Origin: Nostoc cf. commune SO-36
GTDB taxonomy: Bacteria > Cyanobacteriota > Cyanobacteriia > Cyanobacteriales > Nostocaceae
Length of the DNA: 64,000 bases
Assembly: GCF_023734775.1 (NCBI RefSeq)
Contig: NZ_AP025732.1
Span: forward strand, 744,001 to 808,000
Direction of reading: 5' to 3'
The position numbers and the translations under genes were made by a program. Below, in pieces: positions 25,571-35,303 of this stretch. The notes beneath the pieces are model-generated. The model saw only the letters and a list, made by a program, of their open reading frames with translations, made no database searches and was not told the DNA's origin. The first letter of the stretch is position 1. Each line of letters begins with the position of its first letter.

Positions 25571-26842
25571 CTAATTTTTGCCATTCGGACGCTGAATAAT
25601 TGTCTCCACTACGCGCCGCTTGGCTTTTGGATCGATACCTACTAAGCGTACATACTCATCGCTATATTTTGTCAAAGTTGCTTCCAAATTGGAAATTGCA
25701 TCAGACTCGGCATCAATGTGGCTATTAACACAGCTTTGCCAAGAACCTGTGCGAAAACGGCGCTCATCTACGTGTTCAATACTAATTTTGTAGCCTTGAG
25801 ATAATAATTGCCGAATCTGTTCTTGTGTCTCTAGAGTCAAATGTGGACTCGATACATGGTGTGTTTGGAATCCATTCGTTTTTGCTTCTTGAGTTGCGCC
25901 ATTTGATGGCTGACTAATTGGTGTTACAGCAGGTGGTGCAGATTGATGAGAATTTCTACCTCGATTCAGTCGGTTGTATTCATCAACCAATTGAGAATTT
26001 TCCACCCGGCTTTGTTCACCAACCATCAACTTAGCAGATTCAATAAGGTGAGACAGGTTGAAATTTGGCTTTTGAAATTCTGGTGGCCCTTGAGTGCTGT
26101 TAACCACATTTAAGGATACCTGCTCAAAAACTACTTTATGAATATAGTTGCGGATTTGCTCGTCATAAATGCGCGATCGCAAAGCGCTAAAAAAGTCAAT
26201 AGACTGATTGACAAAAGTATCAACTAGCTGTTCAATTTCTCGCTGCGACAATCCATCCGGTTCAAAAATCCCCTTGACAATTCCTACCTTGTCTTCTCTA
26301 TCTGGTTCCCAGTAGAATTTATCCATCCGTCCATCCCGAATTAACGGTGCATAGAGGGTAGAAAAATCATTACCTGTGACAATAATCGGCACACGATTTA
26401 AAGGCGTGGAATCATAGCTTCCCGGCAACTGCACATCCGTGGGATTATCAGCAATATTCATCAGTGTGGCATTCACCAACTGGGTATTTACAGTATATTG
26501 AGTACCCTCATCAAAGCGTCCAGCACCAGCGTCTAAATCGTTAATCATCAGTACACACATTTTGCCGCGTACTTTGATCAGTTCTGCTGTTTCCCGATAG
26601 CGCAGCCGAATCAACCGCGCTGGATCTCCTGCATCTGGACTTTCCAATTCGCCACCAGATACGTGAGTCACTTCAATACCCATTTTCTCGAAGACTAACT
26701 CACATTGAAAAGTTTTGCCCTCACCTTTACGTCCATGAATCCCCAAAATCAAGGGTACTCGCACCCCAGGAAGCTTCAAAAAGTTTTTAGTGATGTGGAC
26801 AGCAAGTTTATCCAAAAAACGGGGAGCAATGTAATAACCCAT
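25571..26842 (-). CDS. rca: Rubisco activase with RbcS-like C-terminal domain
   Basis: A 423-residue AAA+ protein. It has Walker A at GRKGEGKT (37-44), Walker B at LMINDLDAG (98-106), and the Rca-type segments FEKMGIEVTHVSGGELESPDAG and GRMDKFYWEPDREDKVG. A Gln/Ser/Pro-rich linker then leads to a small-subunit-like domain (about 335-420: LTLETQEQIRQLLSQGYKI, RFRTGSWQSC, LEATLTKYSDEYVRLVGID). Cyanobacterial Rca of this form remodels rubisco and helps gather it into carboxysomes through the RbcS-like tail. It stands alone here, away from rbcLXS. Confidence 0.93.
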   Translation of the reverse strand: MGYYIAPRFLDKLAVHITKNFLKLPGVRVPLILGIHGRKGEGKTFQCELVFEKMGIEVTHVSGGELESPDAGDPARLIRLRYRETAELIKVRGKMCVLMINDLDAGAGRFDEGTQYTVNTQLVNATLMNIADNPTDVQLPGSYDSTPLNRVPIIVTGNDFSTLYAPLIRDGRMDKFYWEPDREDKVGIVKGIFEPDGLSQREIEQLVDTFVNQSIDFFSALRSRIYDEQIRNYIHKVVFEQVSLNVVNSTQGPPEFQKPNFNLSHLIESAKLMVGEQSRVENSQLVDEYNRLNRGRNSHQSAPPAVTPISQPSNGATQEAKTNGFQTHHVSSPHLTLETQEQIRQLLSQGYKISIEHVDERRFRTGSWQSCVNSHIDAESDAISNLEATLTKYSDEYVRLVGIDPKAKRRVVETIIQRPNGKN

Positions 26843-26973
26843 GAGCTTGTCTTATGAAAAATTAATTCTTCTAAGGTTAATGTTAAGTTTTTTTGGGGAT
26901 AGCGATCGCTTTTCTTTCACACAGAACACAGTTTAGCTGCGCGATGCCTTGTATAGACATCTTGTAAAAAGAA

Positions 26974-27004
26974 TGTAGAGACGTAGCACCGTTACGTCTC
27001 TACA
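26974..27004. repeat. Short palindromic repeat TGTAGAGACGTAGC
   Basis: TGTAGAGACGTA and TACGTCTCTACA form a hairpin with a small loop. A half-conserved copy (GTGTAGAGACGTAG ... ATCTCTACA) lies at 30554-30581. A typical Nostoc dispersed palindrome, placed between rca and the Uma2 gene. Confidence 0.75.
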
Positions 27005-27099
27005 AAGGTTATGAGTAATGCATATTTAATTTATGAATGCTATAGCTAAAATCAATATTAGCGCGATCGCTATGTCAACCTATACTTAGAGGCGCAGCA

Positions 27100-27816
27100 A
27101 TGGTACAACAAGTCACACCAGAAACCACCATCGAAGTTATCTACCCAGAACACGACGGGAAGCCAATGGCGGATAATACAGAACAATTTACATGGATTGT
27201 CAAAATTAAAGAAAATTTAGAAATCCTATTTGCATCGTCAGCTGATGTATTTATCGCCGGAGATTTGTTTTGGTATCCAGTTAAAGGAAACCCTAATATT
27301 AAACAAGCGCCCGATACGATGGTAGTCTTTGGCAGACCAAAAGCAAAAAGGGGTTCTTATTTACAGTGGAATGAAGATAATATACCTCCACAGGTAGTAT
27401 TTGAAATACTATCACCAGGTAACACTCTCAAAGAAATGACTAAAAAGTTGCAGTTTTACGAGCGTTACGGTGTAGAAGAATATTATATTTATGATCCACA
27501 GAAGAATGATTTAAATGGTTTGCTACGTTCTGGGGATAGTTTTGAAGTTATTGAAGAGATGAATGATTGGGTAAGTCCGCGTTTGGGAATCCGTTTTACA
27601 CTCACACCGGATACTCTGGAAATTTTTTCTCCTAACGGACAAAATTTTTTGACCACCGTAGAAATTGACCAATTACGGGAACAAGAACGCCAAGCAAAAG
27701 AAATAGCTTTAGAAGAAAAAGAAGCGGCTTTAGAAGAACTGGAAAAAGAGCGCGATCGCTATCAAGAATTATTAGCTAAACTCAAAGAAAAGGGAATTGA
27801 TACAGATAATTTATAA
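27100..27816 (+). CDS. Uma2 family (PD-(D/E)XK-fold) putative endonuclease
   Basis: A 238-residue member of the Uma2/DUF820 family, very common in cyanobacteria. It shows the fold's markers: SSADVFIAGDLFWYP, KQAPDTMVVFGRPK (catalytic Asp), PPQVVFEILSPGNT (acidic residue) and KLQFYERYGVEEYYIYDP. A coiled-coil tail rich in Glu (EQERQAKEIALEEKEAALEEL) closes the protein. Nuclease activity is inferred from the fold only; the biological role is unknown. Confidence 0.9.
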   Translation: MVQQVTPETTIEVIYPEHDGKPMADNTEQFTWIVKIKENLEILFASSADVFIAGDLFWYPVKGNPNIKQAPDTMVVFGRPKAKRGSYLQWNEDNIPPQVVFEILSPGNTLKEMTKKLQFYERYGVEEYYIYDPQKNDLNGLLRSGDSFEVIEEMNDWVSPRLGIRFTLTPDTLEIFSPNGQNFLTTVEIDQLREQERQAKEIALEEKEAALEELEKERDRYQELLAKLKEKGIDTDNL

Positions 27817-27834
27817 TTGTTGACTTCAAATCAG

Positions 27835-27932
27835 TTATTTTTGCAAGTTACAGAAGATGTATGCATAGTAGAGATTATCTGGTGTTGTCGCTCCACCATG
27901 TTTTACGCTGATTATCTGGTCAACAGGACTTT
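27835..27932 (-). pseudogene. HNH endonuclease fragment
   Basis: The minus-strand reading KSPVDQIISVKHGGATTPDNL then YYAYIFCNLQK is the second half of an HNH motif (normally VDHIISVKHGG...NL..AC..CN). The key His has become Gln and no start or first CxxC half remains. It sits between Uma2 and trmFO, antisense to both. Confidence 0.6.
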
Positions 27933-27974
27933 TTATTTAATTTTACTTCTGTAATGCTGATAGATACTTAAGAA

Positions 27975-29312
27975 ATGGAAATTAAAAATTTAACTATGGA
28001 ACAACAACCGATACAAGTAATTGGAGGTGGACTAGCTGGGACAGAAGCTGCTTGGCAAATAGCCCAAGCTGGAGTACCAGTGATTCTCCATGAAATGCGT
28101 CCAAAACGATTTAGTCCTGCTCATCATACAGAACATTTAGCAGAATTAGTGTGTAGTAATTCCTTCGGGGCAATGGCAAGCGATCGCGCGGCTGGATTAT
28201 TGCACGAAGAATTACGCCAGCTGGGTTCTATCGTTATTTCTAAAGCTGATGAACACGCCGTTCCTGCTGGTGGGGCGCTAGCTGTAGACAGAGGACAATT
28301 TGGCCAAGATTTAACTGAAACTTTAGCGAGTCATCCTTTAATTGAATTCCGTCGGGGTGAAGTGTCTGCAATTCCTGAAGGTATTGTAGTTTTAGCAACC
28401 GGGCCTTTAACTAGTCCCGACTTAGCTCAAGATTTGCAGCGCTTTACGGGGATGGAATACCTCAGCTTTTTTGATGCGGCTAGTCCGATTATTGTGGGAG
28501 AATCGATTAACCGTGACGTTGCTTTTATGGCATCACGCTATGACAAAGGCGAAGCCGCTTATCTCAACTGCCCAATGAATAAAGAGCAGTACTTGCAGTT
28601 TCGAGAAGAACTTTGTAAAGCTGAACAAACAGAACTTAAGGGTTTTGAACGAGAAACGGCAAAATTTTTTGAAGCCTGTTTACCCATAGAAGAACTAGCA
28701 CAGCGAGGGGAAGATACCATGCGTTACGGCCCCCTAAAACCAGTGGGATTGTCAGATACTCGCACGGGGGAACGTCCTTATGCTGTGGTGCAGTTGCGAC
28801 AAGAAGATAAAGCTGGTCAACTATGGAACATGGTAGGATTTCAAACTAACCTGCGTTGGGGTGAGCAAAAACGAATATTTCAGTTGATTCCAAGTTTAGA
28901 AAAAGCGGAGTTTGTGCGTTTAGGAGTAATGCACCGCAACACCTTTCTCAATGCTCCCCAGCTAATGCATCCTACCCTGCAATTTAAAGAACGTCCCACA
29001 TTGTTAGCTGCTGGACAATTGATAGGGACTGAAGGCTACACAGCTGCGGCTGCGGGTGGCTGCTTGGCGGGTATTAATGCCGCAAGATTAGCTTTGGGTA
29101 AAGAACCTTTAGTTTTACCACCAACAACAATGATGGGTGCGTTATTGGAATTTATTAGTTCCGCTTCGCCCAAGCATTTCCAACCAATGCCACCCAACTT
29201 TGGGATTTTTCCAGAACTGGGTGCGAAAATCAAAAGTAAGCAAGAGCGTTATGGACGTTACCGCGATCGCTCTTTAACTGATTTGGCAAACTGGAAAGCT
29301 AATCATAATTAA
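27975..29312 (+). CDS. trmFO: tRNA uracil-54 methyltransferase (folate/FAD-dependent)
   Basis: A 445-residue TrmFO, which makes ribothymidine at position 54 of the T-loop using methylene-tetrahydrofolate and FADH2. It has the FAD dinucleotide motif [18 protein letters not shown] near residue 12, [15 protein letters not shown] (active-site Cys region), [26 protein letters not shown] and [16 protein letters not shown]. The length is normal. A second Met (MEQQPIQ, 27996) may be the true start. Confidence 0.93.
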   Translation: MEIKNLTMEQQPIQVIGGGLAGTEAAWQIAQAGVPVILHEMRPKRFSPAHHTEHLAELVCSNSFGAMASDRAAGLLHEELRQLGSIVISKADEHAVPAGGALAVDRGQFGQDLTETLASHPLIEFRRGEVSAIPEGIVVLATGPLTSPDLAQDLQRFTGMEYLSFFDAASPIIVGESINRDVAFMASRYDKGEAAYLNCPMNKEQYLQFREELCKAEQTELKGFERETAKFFEACLPIEELAQRGEDTMRYGPLKPVGLSDTRTGERPYAVVQLRQEDKAGQLWNMVGFQTNLRWGEQKRIFQLIPSLEKAEFVRLGVMHRNTFLNAPQLMHPTLQFKERPTLLAAGQLIGTEGYTAAAAGGCLAGINAARLALGKEPLVLPPTTMMGALLEFISSASPKHFQPMPPNFGIFPELGAKIKSKQERYGRYRDRSLTDLANWKANHN

Positions 29313-29340
29313 GGGGCATGGGGCATGGGGCATGGGGCAT
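29313..29340. repeat. Heptanucleotide repeat (GGGGCAT)4
   Basis: Four exact GGGGCAT copies directly after the trmFO stop. This is a short tandem repeat type characteristic of Nostoc. The rest of the gap to 29582 is AT-rich and shows nothing else I can name. Confidence 0.9.
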
Positions 29341-29582
29341 TGAGACTTCCCCATTCCCTATCTATGGGACTTGCAAAAAATAAATTAAGAATACTGTACA
29401 ATAGTCAATCACTTTTATTTATTGAATTAACAAATAAAAGTAATTGCTGCTATGCTAAAAGGTCTTTAAAGTGAAGTTAGCCGGTCAATGATCAGTTGAT
29501 TGTAAAGTTTTCTTAGCAATAGCTTAGGGAAACAAGCTGAAAAACTTTGTATCTTTAGGTATGAGTTAAAAATATTACGCCT

Positions 29583-30020
29583 GTGGTAATTTCTAATAAA
29601 TCAGAATACGCGCTTTTAGCCCTGTTAGAGTTGGCAACCTGCTACCCCAAGGGTGAAGCCCTGCAAATTCGAGAGATAGCGGCATTGCAAGACATACCGA
29701 ACCGCTATTTGGAACAACTTTTAGCAACATTAAGACGTGGAGGTTTAATTAAAAGTATACGCGGAGCCAAAGGTGGCTATGTTCTGGCGCGAGATCCGCA
29801 GAAAATTACAGTGTTCGATGCTTTTAGCTGCATGGAAGGGTCAGATATTACTGTCTCTAGTAATGAGCCGACTCCCAACACGGTAGAAGGTGAGCTAATT
29901 CAAGAAGTTTGGCTGGAAGCACGTCAGGCTGCTAACTCCGTTTTAGAAAAATATACACTCCAAGACCTTTGCGATCGCAGAGCAACCCGAGAACAGAAAG
30001 AACTAATGTATTACATTTAG
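29583..30020 (+). CDS. Rrf2 family transcriptional regulator
   Basis: A 145-residue winged-helix regulator starting at GTG. The N-terminus SNKSEYALLALLELA and IREIAALQDIPNRYLEQLLATLRRGGLIKSIRGAKGGYVLARDP are the standard Rrf2 helix-turn-helix and wing. Cys residues occur in FSCMEG and LQDLCDR but not in the three-Cys cluster of IscR, so an Fe-S cluster is uncertain. Cyanobacterial relatives have been linked to photosystem I gene control. The target here is unknown. Confidence 0.88.
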   Translation: MVISNKSEYALLALLELATCYPKGEALQIREIAALQDIPNRYLEQLLATLRRGGLIKSIRGAKGGYVLARDPQKITVFDAFSCMEGSDITVSSNEPTPNTVEGELIQEVWLEARQAANSVLEKYTLQDLCDRRATREQKELMYYI

Positions 30021-30158
30021 GTAATTTGTCATTACGCTTTCTAAAAGATGCTGAGTGTAGCTTTTTTGTGCGTAGGGTACGCGAATTCGCTACCGCTACG
30101 TTAATGTAATTAAAAGGGTACATGAAAGTAATAACGAGATAAGGTGTGAGGCTGTTAT

Positions 30159-30551
30159 ATGCCTGAAGTCAATTCTCAAGAGATCATAAATAGTGCCGCT
30201 ACTCTGGTAGAGAGCTATGCAGCAGGGAAACGAGACTTTAGTAAAGCAGAACTGGGTAATGCTGATTTGCGAGGCATTAACTTGAAAGGATCTGACCTCA
30301 GTTATGCTGACTTGAGTGAAGCTAACCTGATTGGCGCTAATCTCAGGGGAACTGACTTGAGCTTTGCCGATCTCAGTCAAGCTAATCTAAAGGATGCCGA
30401 TCTTAGGGGAGCATTGTTAATGTCAGCGAATCTCCGCCAAGCCGAGCTACAAGGAGCGAAGTTGGAAAAAGCGGACTACGATCGCATTACCCATTTTCCC
30501 CAAGATTTCGACCCAGTGAAGGCGGGTATGCAGATTAAAATGATTGATTAA
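30159..30551 (+). CDS. Pentapeptide-repeat protein
   Basis: The 130 residues have a short helical N-terminus (NSQEIINSAATLVESYAAG). About fifteen A(D/N)LxX repeats follow (FSKAELGNADLRGINLKGSDL, SYADLSEANLIGANLRGTDL, SFADLSQANLKDADLRGAL), forming a right-handed four-sided helix. A tail, YDRITHFPQDFDPVKAGM, is common in cyanobacterial members. Function is unknown; no signal peptide, so cytosolic. It has its own ribosome-binding-like GTGAGG upstream. Confidence 0.9.
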   Translation: MPEVNSQEIINSAATLVESYAAGKRDFSKAELGNADLRGINLKGSDLSYADLSEANLIGANLRGTDLSFADLSQANLKDADLRGALLMSANLRQAELQGAKLEKADYDRITHFPQDFDPVKAGMQIKMID

Positions 30552-30699
30552 CAGTGTAGAGACGTAGACTGTGCTAAATCTCTACAAGAGTTCTGGATAA
30601 TGCATATTTAATTTTAGTGATCCTCCTTGCCTCTAGATAGAAGATATTTCCCCCAAAAGAGTTGTATTTTGGTGATAAAGCCTATCTGTGAGGTTGACA

Positions 30700-31188
30700 A
30701 TGGAGGCAAAGAGTGAAATTCTCAACCAACGCGCACCGCTAATTACGGCTGGAATTTTTCTTGGTGTGGGTCTTGGAGGCTTTATTGATGGAATTTTACT
30801 GCATCAGATTCTCCAGTGGCATCACATGCTTAGTAACATTCGACCTTTGACCAACACGGCGAATATAGATTTGAACATGGTATGGGATGGCTTATTTCAT
30901 ACCTTTAATTGGGTATTTACTGTGGTAGGGCTTGTGTTGCTATGGCGTGCTGGAGGACGTGATGATGTTCCTTGGTCATCGCAGACCTTTATTGGGTCAA
31001 TACTGATTGGAACTGGGTTATTCGACTTGGTTGAAGGTTTAATTGACCACCAAATTCTCGGTGTCCATCATGTGAAATCAGGCCCAAATGAGTTAGCTTG
31101 GGATTTAGGATTTCTGGCACTCGGTGCGCTACTTGTTTTTATCGGCTGGATAATGATAAAAAAGACAAGAGTTATTAGTCATTTGTAA
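30700..31188 (+). CDS. DUF2243 membrane protein
   Basis: I start at the ATG of MEAKSEILNQ because GTGAGG lies six bases before it; a GTG 12 bases earlier is the alternative. The 162 residues hold four helices, with conserved His-rich segments typical of DUF2243: GGFIDGILLHQILQWHHML and FDLVEGLIDHQILGVHHV. The spaced His residues might bind a metal or haem, but the function is unknown. Confidence 0.85.
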   Translation: MEAKSEILNQRAPLITAGIFLGVGLGGFIDGILLHQILQWHHMLSNIRPLTNTANIDLNMVWDGLFHTFNWVFTVVGLVLLWRAGGRDDVPWSSQTFIGSILIGTGLFDLVEGLIDHQILGVHHVKSGPNELAWDLGFLALGALLVFIGWIMIKKTRVISHL

Positions 31189-31189
31189 T

Positions 31190-31276
31190 TGGGCATGGAG
31201 CATTGGGCATTGGTTAATAATAAACATAGTTTTTCTCCCCCTGCTCCCCTCTCCATTCCCCACTCCCCACTCCCCC
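31190..31276. repeat. Cluster of Nostoc heptamer repeats
   Basis: GGGCATGGAGCATTGGGCATTGG, read in pieces, is followed by a pyrimidine-rich run with CCCCACT units (CATTCCCCACTCCCCACTCC). It fills the gap between the DUF2243 and DUF4129 genes. Confidence 0.8.
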
Positions 31277-31279
31277 TCT

Positions 31280-31885
31280 ATGACAGATACTTTTGAAAAA
31301 ACTAGTTGGAGTTGGCAACTTTCTCAATTTCAACAGCAAGCGGGAGAATGGTGGGAATACCAGTTTTACCGCTTTGAACAAGCTCTACCAAAATTACCTA
31401 CTGGATGGTCGATTAGCCCTTGGCTAGTTGAATTGCTAAAATTCTTATTTTGGTTAGTACTAGCCTTATTTATAGCTTGGGTGGGTTGGCGATTATGGCG
31501 AGAATTTAGTCCTTATGTATATTCTTGGCTAAATAAAAGTGGCAATCTCAATGATTTTCGCGTAAAAACTCGCTCTAATGAGTCATCCATAGCCCTTTTG
31601 TTGGAGCGATCGCAACAATTTTACCGTCAAGGTAACTACCGTGAAGCTTGCCGTTGTCTTTATTTAGCAATGTTGCAGCAGTTGGATAAAAATGCGATCG
31701 CACCCCATAAACTCAGCCGCACAGATGGAGAATATCTGCAATTACTGCGATCGTCTGTGACTCCTATACAGCCTTATGAAACTTTAATTACGACTCACGA
31801 GCAATTATGTTTTGGTAATGCTGAAATTTTGCCAGACAATTATGAGCAGTGTCAGCAAGCTTATCGGGAAATTTCCCCAGAATGA
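31280..31885 (+). CDS. DUF4129 membrane-anchored protein
   Basis: A 201-residue protein with one transmembrane helix (about 49-70, LLKFLFWLVLALFIAWVGWRL). The C-terminal DUF4129 domain follows: LERSQQFYRQGNYREACRCLYLAMLQQLDK and HKLSRTDGEYLQLL...YETLITTHEQLCFGN. In other bacteria DUF4129 proteins sit beside MoxR ATPases and transglutaminase-like proteins, which are absent here. The upstream repeats leave no clear ribosome-binding site. Confidence 0.8.
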   Translation: MTDTFEKTSWSWQLSQFQQQAGEWWEYQFYRFEQALPKLPTGWSISPWLVELLKFLFWLVLALFIAWVGWRLWREFSPYVYSWLNKSGNLNDFRVKTRSNESSIALLLERSQQFYRQGNYREACRCLYLAMLQQLDKNAIAPHKLSRTDGEYLQLLRSSVTPIQPYETLITTHEQLCFGNAEILPDNYEQCQQAYREISPE

Positions 31886-31963
31886 AGAGAAGGCGGGGAT
31901 ACTATCACGACATACATAGCTCAAAAAATCAATACTTTTAGTGAAAATTAATAACAAAGTCAG

Positions 31964-32004
31964 AAAAAGCGAGAGATAGGCACAAAGACTTATCCTCGCT
32001 TTTT
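31964..32004. terminator. Bidirectional terminator
   Basis: AAAAAGCGAG (31964-31973) pairs with CTCGCTTTTT (31995-32004), extended by AGATA/TATC. It lies between the convergent DUF4129 and argD genes and can serve both. Confidence 0.85.
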
Positions 32005-32010
32005 GATTAT

Positions 32011-33291
32011 TTAAGCTGTGAGAGTTGCGATCGCTCGATCCACAGCTTCTAAGGCAGTGTTTACTTCTGCCTCTGTGACAATCAGTGGTGGCACAAACCG
32101 AACTACTTTTGGCCCAGCTGGCACAAGCAATACACCCTCGTTAATGGCAGCATTGACAACATCGGCTGCGGTTAGCTCAATGTTGGCTCGCAACTCCAAA
32201 CCGTTGATTAAACCCCAGCCACGAACTTCGCCAATGTGCTGAGGATATTTAGCTGCGATCGCTCTTAATCCAGATCGCAATTGTTCACCCCTGTCTTGCA
32301 CATTCTGCAAAATATTTTCCCGTTCCAACGTCTGGCAAACACTGAGTGCTACACCACACACAAAAGGATTTCCGCCAAAGGTGCTGGCGTGTTCTCCTGG
32401 TTGAAAAACGTCGCAGAATTTCTTGCTCATCATTGCACCGATGGGGATACCGCCACCTAAGCCTTTGGCACTGGTGAAAATATCCGGTTCAACGCCGAGA
32501 TGTTCGTAACCCCATAATTTGCCACTGCGTCCCATGCCAACTTGCACTTCATCAAAAATCAATAAAATGCCAGTTTCGTCGCAAATCTGCCGGAGCTTTT
32601 TGAAATAGGCAACATCTCCAGGACGCACGCCGCCTTCTCCTTGCAATGGCTCAATCAAAATTGCCGCTACCCGGTAATCGCCTTCATCCAACTCACTAAT
32701 CGCCACTTCCACAGCGTTAATATCGTTGTAATTTACGTAGTGGAACCCAGGCACTAAAGGATCAAAATATTTTTGATACTTCGGTTGTGCAGTGGCGGTA
32801 ACTGTTGCCAAAGTCCGCCCGTGGAAACTCGCATGGGCGGTTAAAATAATTGGTTTTTCAATTTCTAATACTGTATGAGCATATTTCCGCGCCAGTTTAA
32901 TTGCGGCTTCGTTAGCTTCAGCTCCAGAATTGCAAAAAAATACGCGATCGGCACAGGAATGATTAACAAGCCATTTTGCCAATTCACCTTGTTCAGGGAT
33001 GTAGTACAAATTAGAAACGTGGTGCAGCTTCTGGATTTGGCGTGTTACCGCTTCTACCATCACTGGATGGGCGTGTCCTAAAGTACAAGTGGCAATTCCC
33101 GCTACAAAGTCCAGATATTCTTGTCCCTGTGTATCCCAAACCCGGCATCCAGCACCCCGTTCTAAGGCTAAAGGAAACCTGCCGTAGGTAGACATGACAG
33201 CTTCATTAAAGCTATCTGTATCAAAGGGACTAGATGCTGACCCTGAATCTGGGGGGATGGTGGCTTGGTCAACGAGAGTTTGTAGGCTCAC
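32011..33291 (-). CDS. argD: Acetylornithine aminotransferase
   Basis: A 426-residue PLP-dependent class III aminotransferase of arginine biosynthesis, converting N-acetylglutamate semialdehyde to N-acetylornithine. It has CNSGAEANEAAIKLARKY (phosphate binding), ASFHGRTLATVTATAQPKYQ, LIFDEVQVGMGR (PLP Asp), TSAKGLGGGIPIGAM with the Schiff-base Lys near residue 275, and HASTFGGNPFVCGVAL. The length is normal with a short N-terminal extension. It appears monocistronic. Confidence 0.93.
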   Translation of the reverse strand: MSLQTLVDQATIPPDSGSASSPFDTDSFNEAVMSTYGRFPLALERGAGCRVWDTQGQEYLDFVAGIATCTLGHAHPVMVEAVTRQIQKLHHVSNLYYIPEQGELAKWLVNHSCADRVFFCNSGAEANEAAIKLARKYAHTVLEIEKPIILTAHASFHGRTLATVTATAQPKYQKYFDPLVPGFHYVNYNDINAVEVAISELDEGDYRVAAILIEPLQGEGGVRPGDVAYFKKLRQICDETGILLIFDEVQVGMGRSGKLWGYEHLGVEPDIFTSAKGLGGGIPIGAMMSKKFCDVFQPGEHASTFGGNPFVCGVALSVCQTLERENILQNVQDRGEQLRSGLRAIAAKYPQHIGEVRGWGLINGLELRANIELTAADVVNAAINEGVLLVPAGPKVVRFVPPLIVTEAEVNTALEAVDRAIATLTA

Positions 33292-33459
33292 TACCGCTCC
33301 TCCTGAAAGTTTTTCATTATATAGTTATTTACTAGTTTCCTAGAAACCCCTCAAAAATACTTTTTATTTAGCACAACTCGTACTTGTTCTTAGGCTAACG
33401 CTTATATCACCTCAAAGTCCTGGCAGTGGTGAAAAAATTTTGTACTCAACCCTTGAGCT

Positions 33460-33735
33460 TTAAATATTACCAGCATTAAAAATCTGCTCTGCGGTTAAAT
33501 TCAATTCTGGCAAAGTGGGTGAAATAATGCGTTGTTTACTGCCGCAGGCATCGCTTCCACGAAACAAGGAGAGCTGGTATTCGAAAAATAAAATAATTTC
33601 CTCGTGGTCGCCTGTCGGTGGTGGCGTCTCGATTACTACTCCATCGTGTAATTCGTAGCGTTTATTTGAGTTGTCGGGGTATTTAGTGATAAATTCTTCA
33701 AACGTAACTAGTTTTCTTTGTAGGGCTTGAGTCAT
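33460..33735 (-). pseudogene. Uma2 family remnant with internal deletion
   Basis: The first 47 residues (LVTFEEFITKYPDNSNKRYELHDGVVIETPPPTGDHEEI) and the last 20 (SPTLPELNLTAEQIFNAGN) are Uma2 ends. The catalytic middle of about 110 residues is replaced by roughly 25 unrelated residues. These are encoded by DNA including GGAAGCGATGCCTGCGGCAG, which looks like a dispersed Nostoc repeat. The PD-(D/E)XK residues are gone, so it cannot act as a nuclease. Confidence 0.75.
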
Positions 33736-34003
33736 CGGTTAATCCTCAAAGTGAAACTGATATTAGCCGAAATTCAGGAGGCAGTAGGAATCCACGCACA
33801 GCCGCTTACTATGAGTCAATTTGATTAATTTTACATTGCGTAACTTAGTTTGATTTATTATTGTCCACTTACTTAGTTTCAATATACTAAAAAGGACGAA
33901 TGCCAAAAAGTTAGCAGAAAACGAGAAAAATTAGGTTAAAAGTACTATTTTTACTTCATTCTCAACACTTGAGCACAAATATCAACGTATCCAAAAGGAA
34001 TTA

Positions 34004-35023
34004 ATGGCTGGGGCGATCGCTCTCGGCGGTGTTTTCCTAATTGGTACTTTGTGGTATTGGTTAGTTGAAGGCTGGGCATGGGAAGATGCAGCTTATATGA
34101 CAGTCATCACTCTCGCAACTGTGGGATATGGAGAGACGCATCCACTGGGTAGCCGAGGACGATTGTTTACCATTGCCCTGATTTTGTTGGGTGTGGTTAA
34201 CATCGGTTACATTGTCAACAGATTTACAGAAGCGATCATTCAAGGCTACTTTCAAGAAGGAATTCGGCTACAGCAACAGAGGCGGTTAATGGAATCCCTA
34301 ACAGAACACTACATCATTTGTGGATTTAGCCGCACTGGTCGTCAAATTGCCAAAGAATTTCGGGCAGAAGACGTACCTTTTGTAGTGATTGATTCGGAAA
34401 TGGAATCTGTGCAAAGGGCGCAGACAGAAGGTTACACAGCATTTCAAGGTGACGCTACCCTAGATGATACACTTCTGAAAGTCGGCATTGAACGGGCAAT
34501 GTGTATTGTTGCCGCACTCCCTTCAGATGCCGAAAATTTATACATTGTATTATCAGCCAAAACACTCAATTCAGCAATTCGGGTGATTGCCCGAGCAAGT
34601 ACAGAAGAGGCTTTGCAGAAGTTACGACGCGGTGGTGCAGATGAAGTTATATCTCCCTATATTACTGGTGGGAAGCGCATGGCTGCGGCGGCTCTTAGAC
34701 CCCAAGTATTGGACTTTGTAGACGGGATTTTGACAGGTGCAGACCGCCAATTGTATATGGAAGAATTTTTACTCGACCCGGCTTTTTGTCCTTTCGTGGG
34801 TCAGAGTTTGCAGAAAGCGAGATTGCGATCGCAATCTGGAGCATTGGTTCTAGCAATTCGCCGCGTTGATGGCACTTTAATCGGTGGCCCCACTGGCGAT
34901 ACGGTGTTAATGCCGGGAGATCGGCTAATTGGTATGGGTACAGCAGAGCAATTGCGTAGCCTTAACCAAATTCTCGGCCCAATTGGTTCTCAAAAATTGC
35001 GTAAACCTAAAAATAATAACTGA
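34004..35023 (+). CDS. K+ channel with RCK (TrkA-N) domains
   Basis: A 339-residue, two-helix potassium channel subunit. The first helix (5-20) is followed by the pore loop with selectivity filter TVGYGE (39-44) and the second helix (55-72). Then a TrkA-N/RCK domain begins at HYIICGFSRTGRQIAKEF with an NAD-type Rossmann motif, and a TrkA-C domain (FVGQSLQKARLRSQSGALVLAIRR...) follows. It probably assembles as a ligand-gated tetramer in the cytoplasmic membrane. AAAGGA lies just before the ATG. No earlier in-frame start is available before a stop. Confidence 0.9.
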   Translation: MAGAIALGGVFLIGTLWYWLVEGWAWEDAAYMTVITLATVGYGETHPLGSRGRLFTIALILLGVVNIGYIVNRFTEAIIQGYFQEGIRLQQQRRLMESLTEHYIICGFSRTGRQIAKEFRAEDVPFVVIDSEMESVQRAQTEGYTAFQGDATLDDTLLKVGIERAMCIVAALPSDAENLYIVLSAKTLNSAIRVIARASTEEALQKLRRGGADEVISPYITGGKRMAAAALRPQVLDFVDGILTGADRQLYMEEFLLDPAFCPFVGQSLQKARLRSQSGALVLAIRRVDGTLIGGPTGDTVLMPGDRLIGMGTAEQLRSLNQILGPIGSQKLRKPKNNN

Positions 35024-35303
35024 TAAAAAGATTAAACGATTCAAAATTATTTTTTAGGCTTGAATTCTTGATGTTTATCAGCACTAGATGATCTCCACCA
35101 AATACTAAGGACACACAGCTGTTTGTCCGTACAGAATACCGTTAACATTCGCAACCATAAGCTAAATTCTATATCAGACTAAACCTGGTATAATTACGGA
35201 TAAAAAGCGGAGATTTTTCTAGTTCACAGTTAATGAATTGTTCTGTGCTGAAGTGGATTTAGCTCTGTATTCAGTTACTTATAAATAAAACTCAAAAATT
35301 ATC

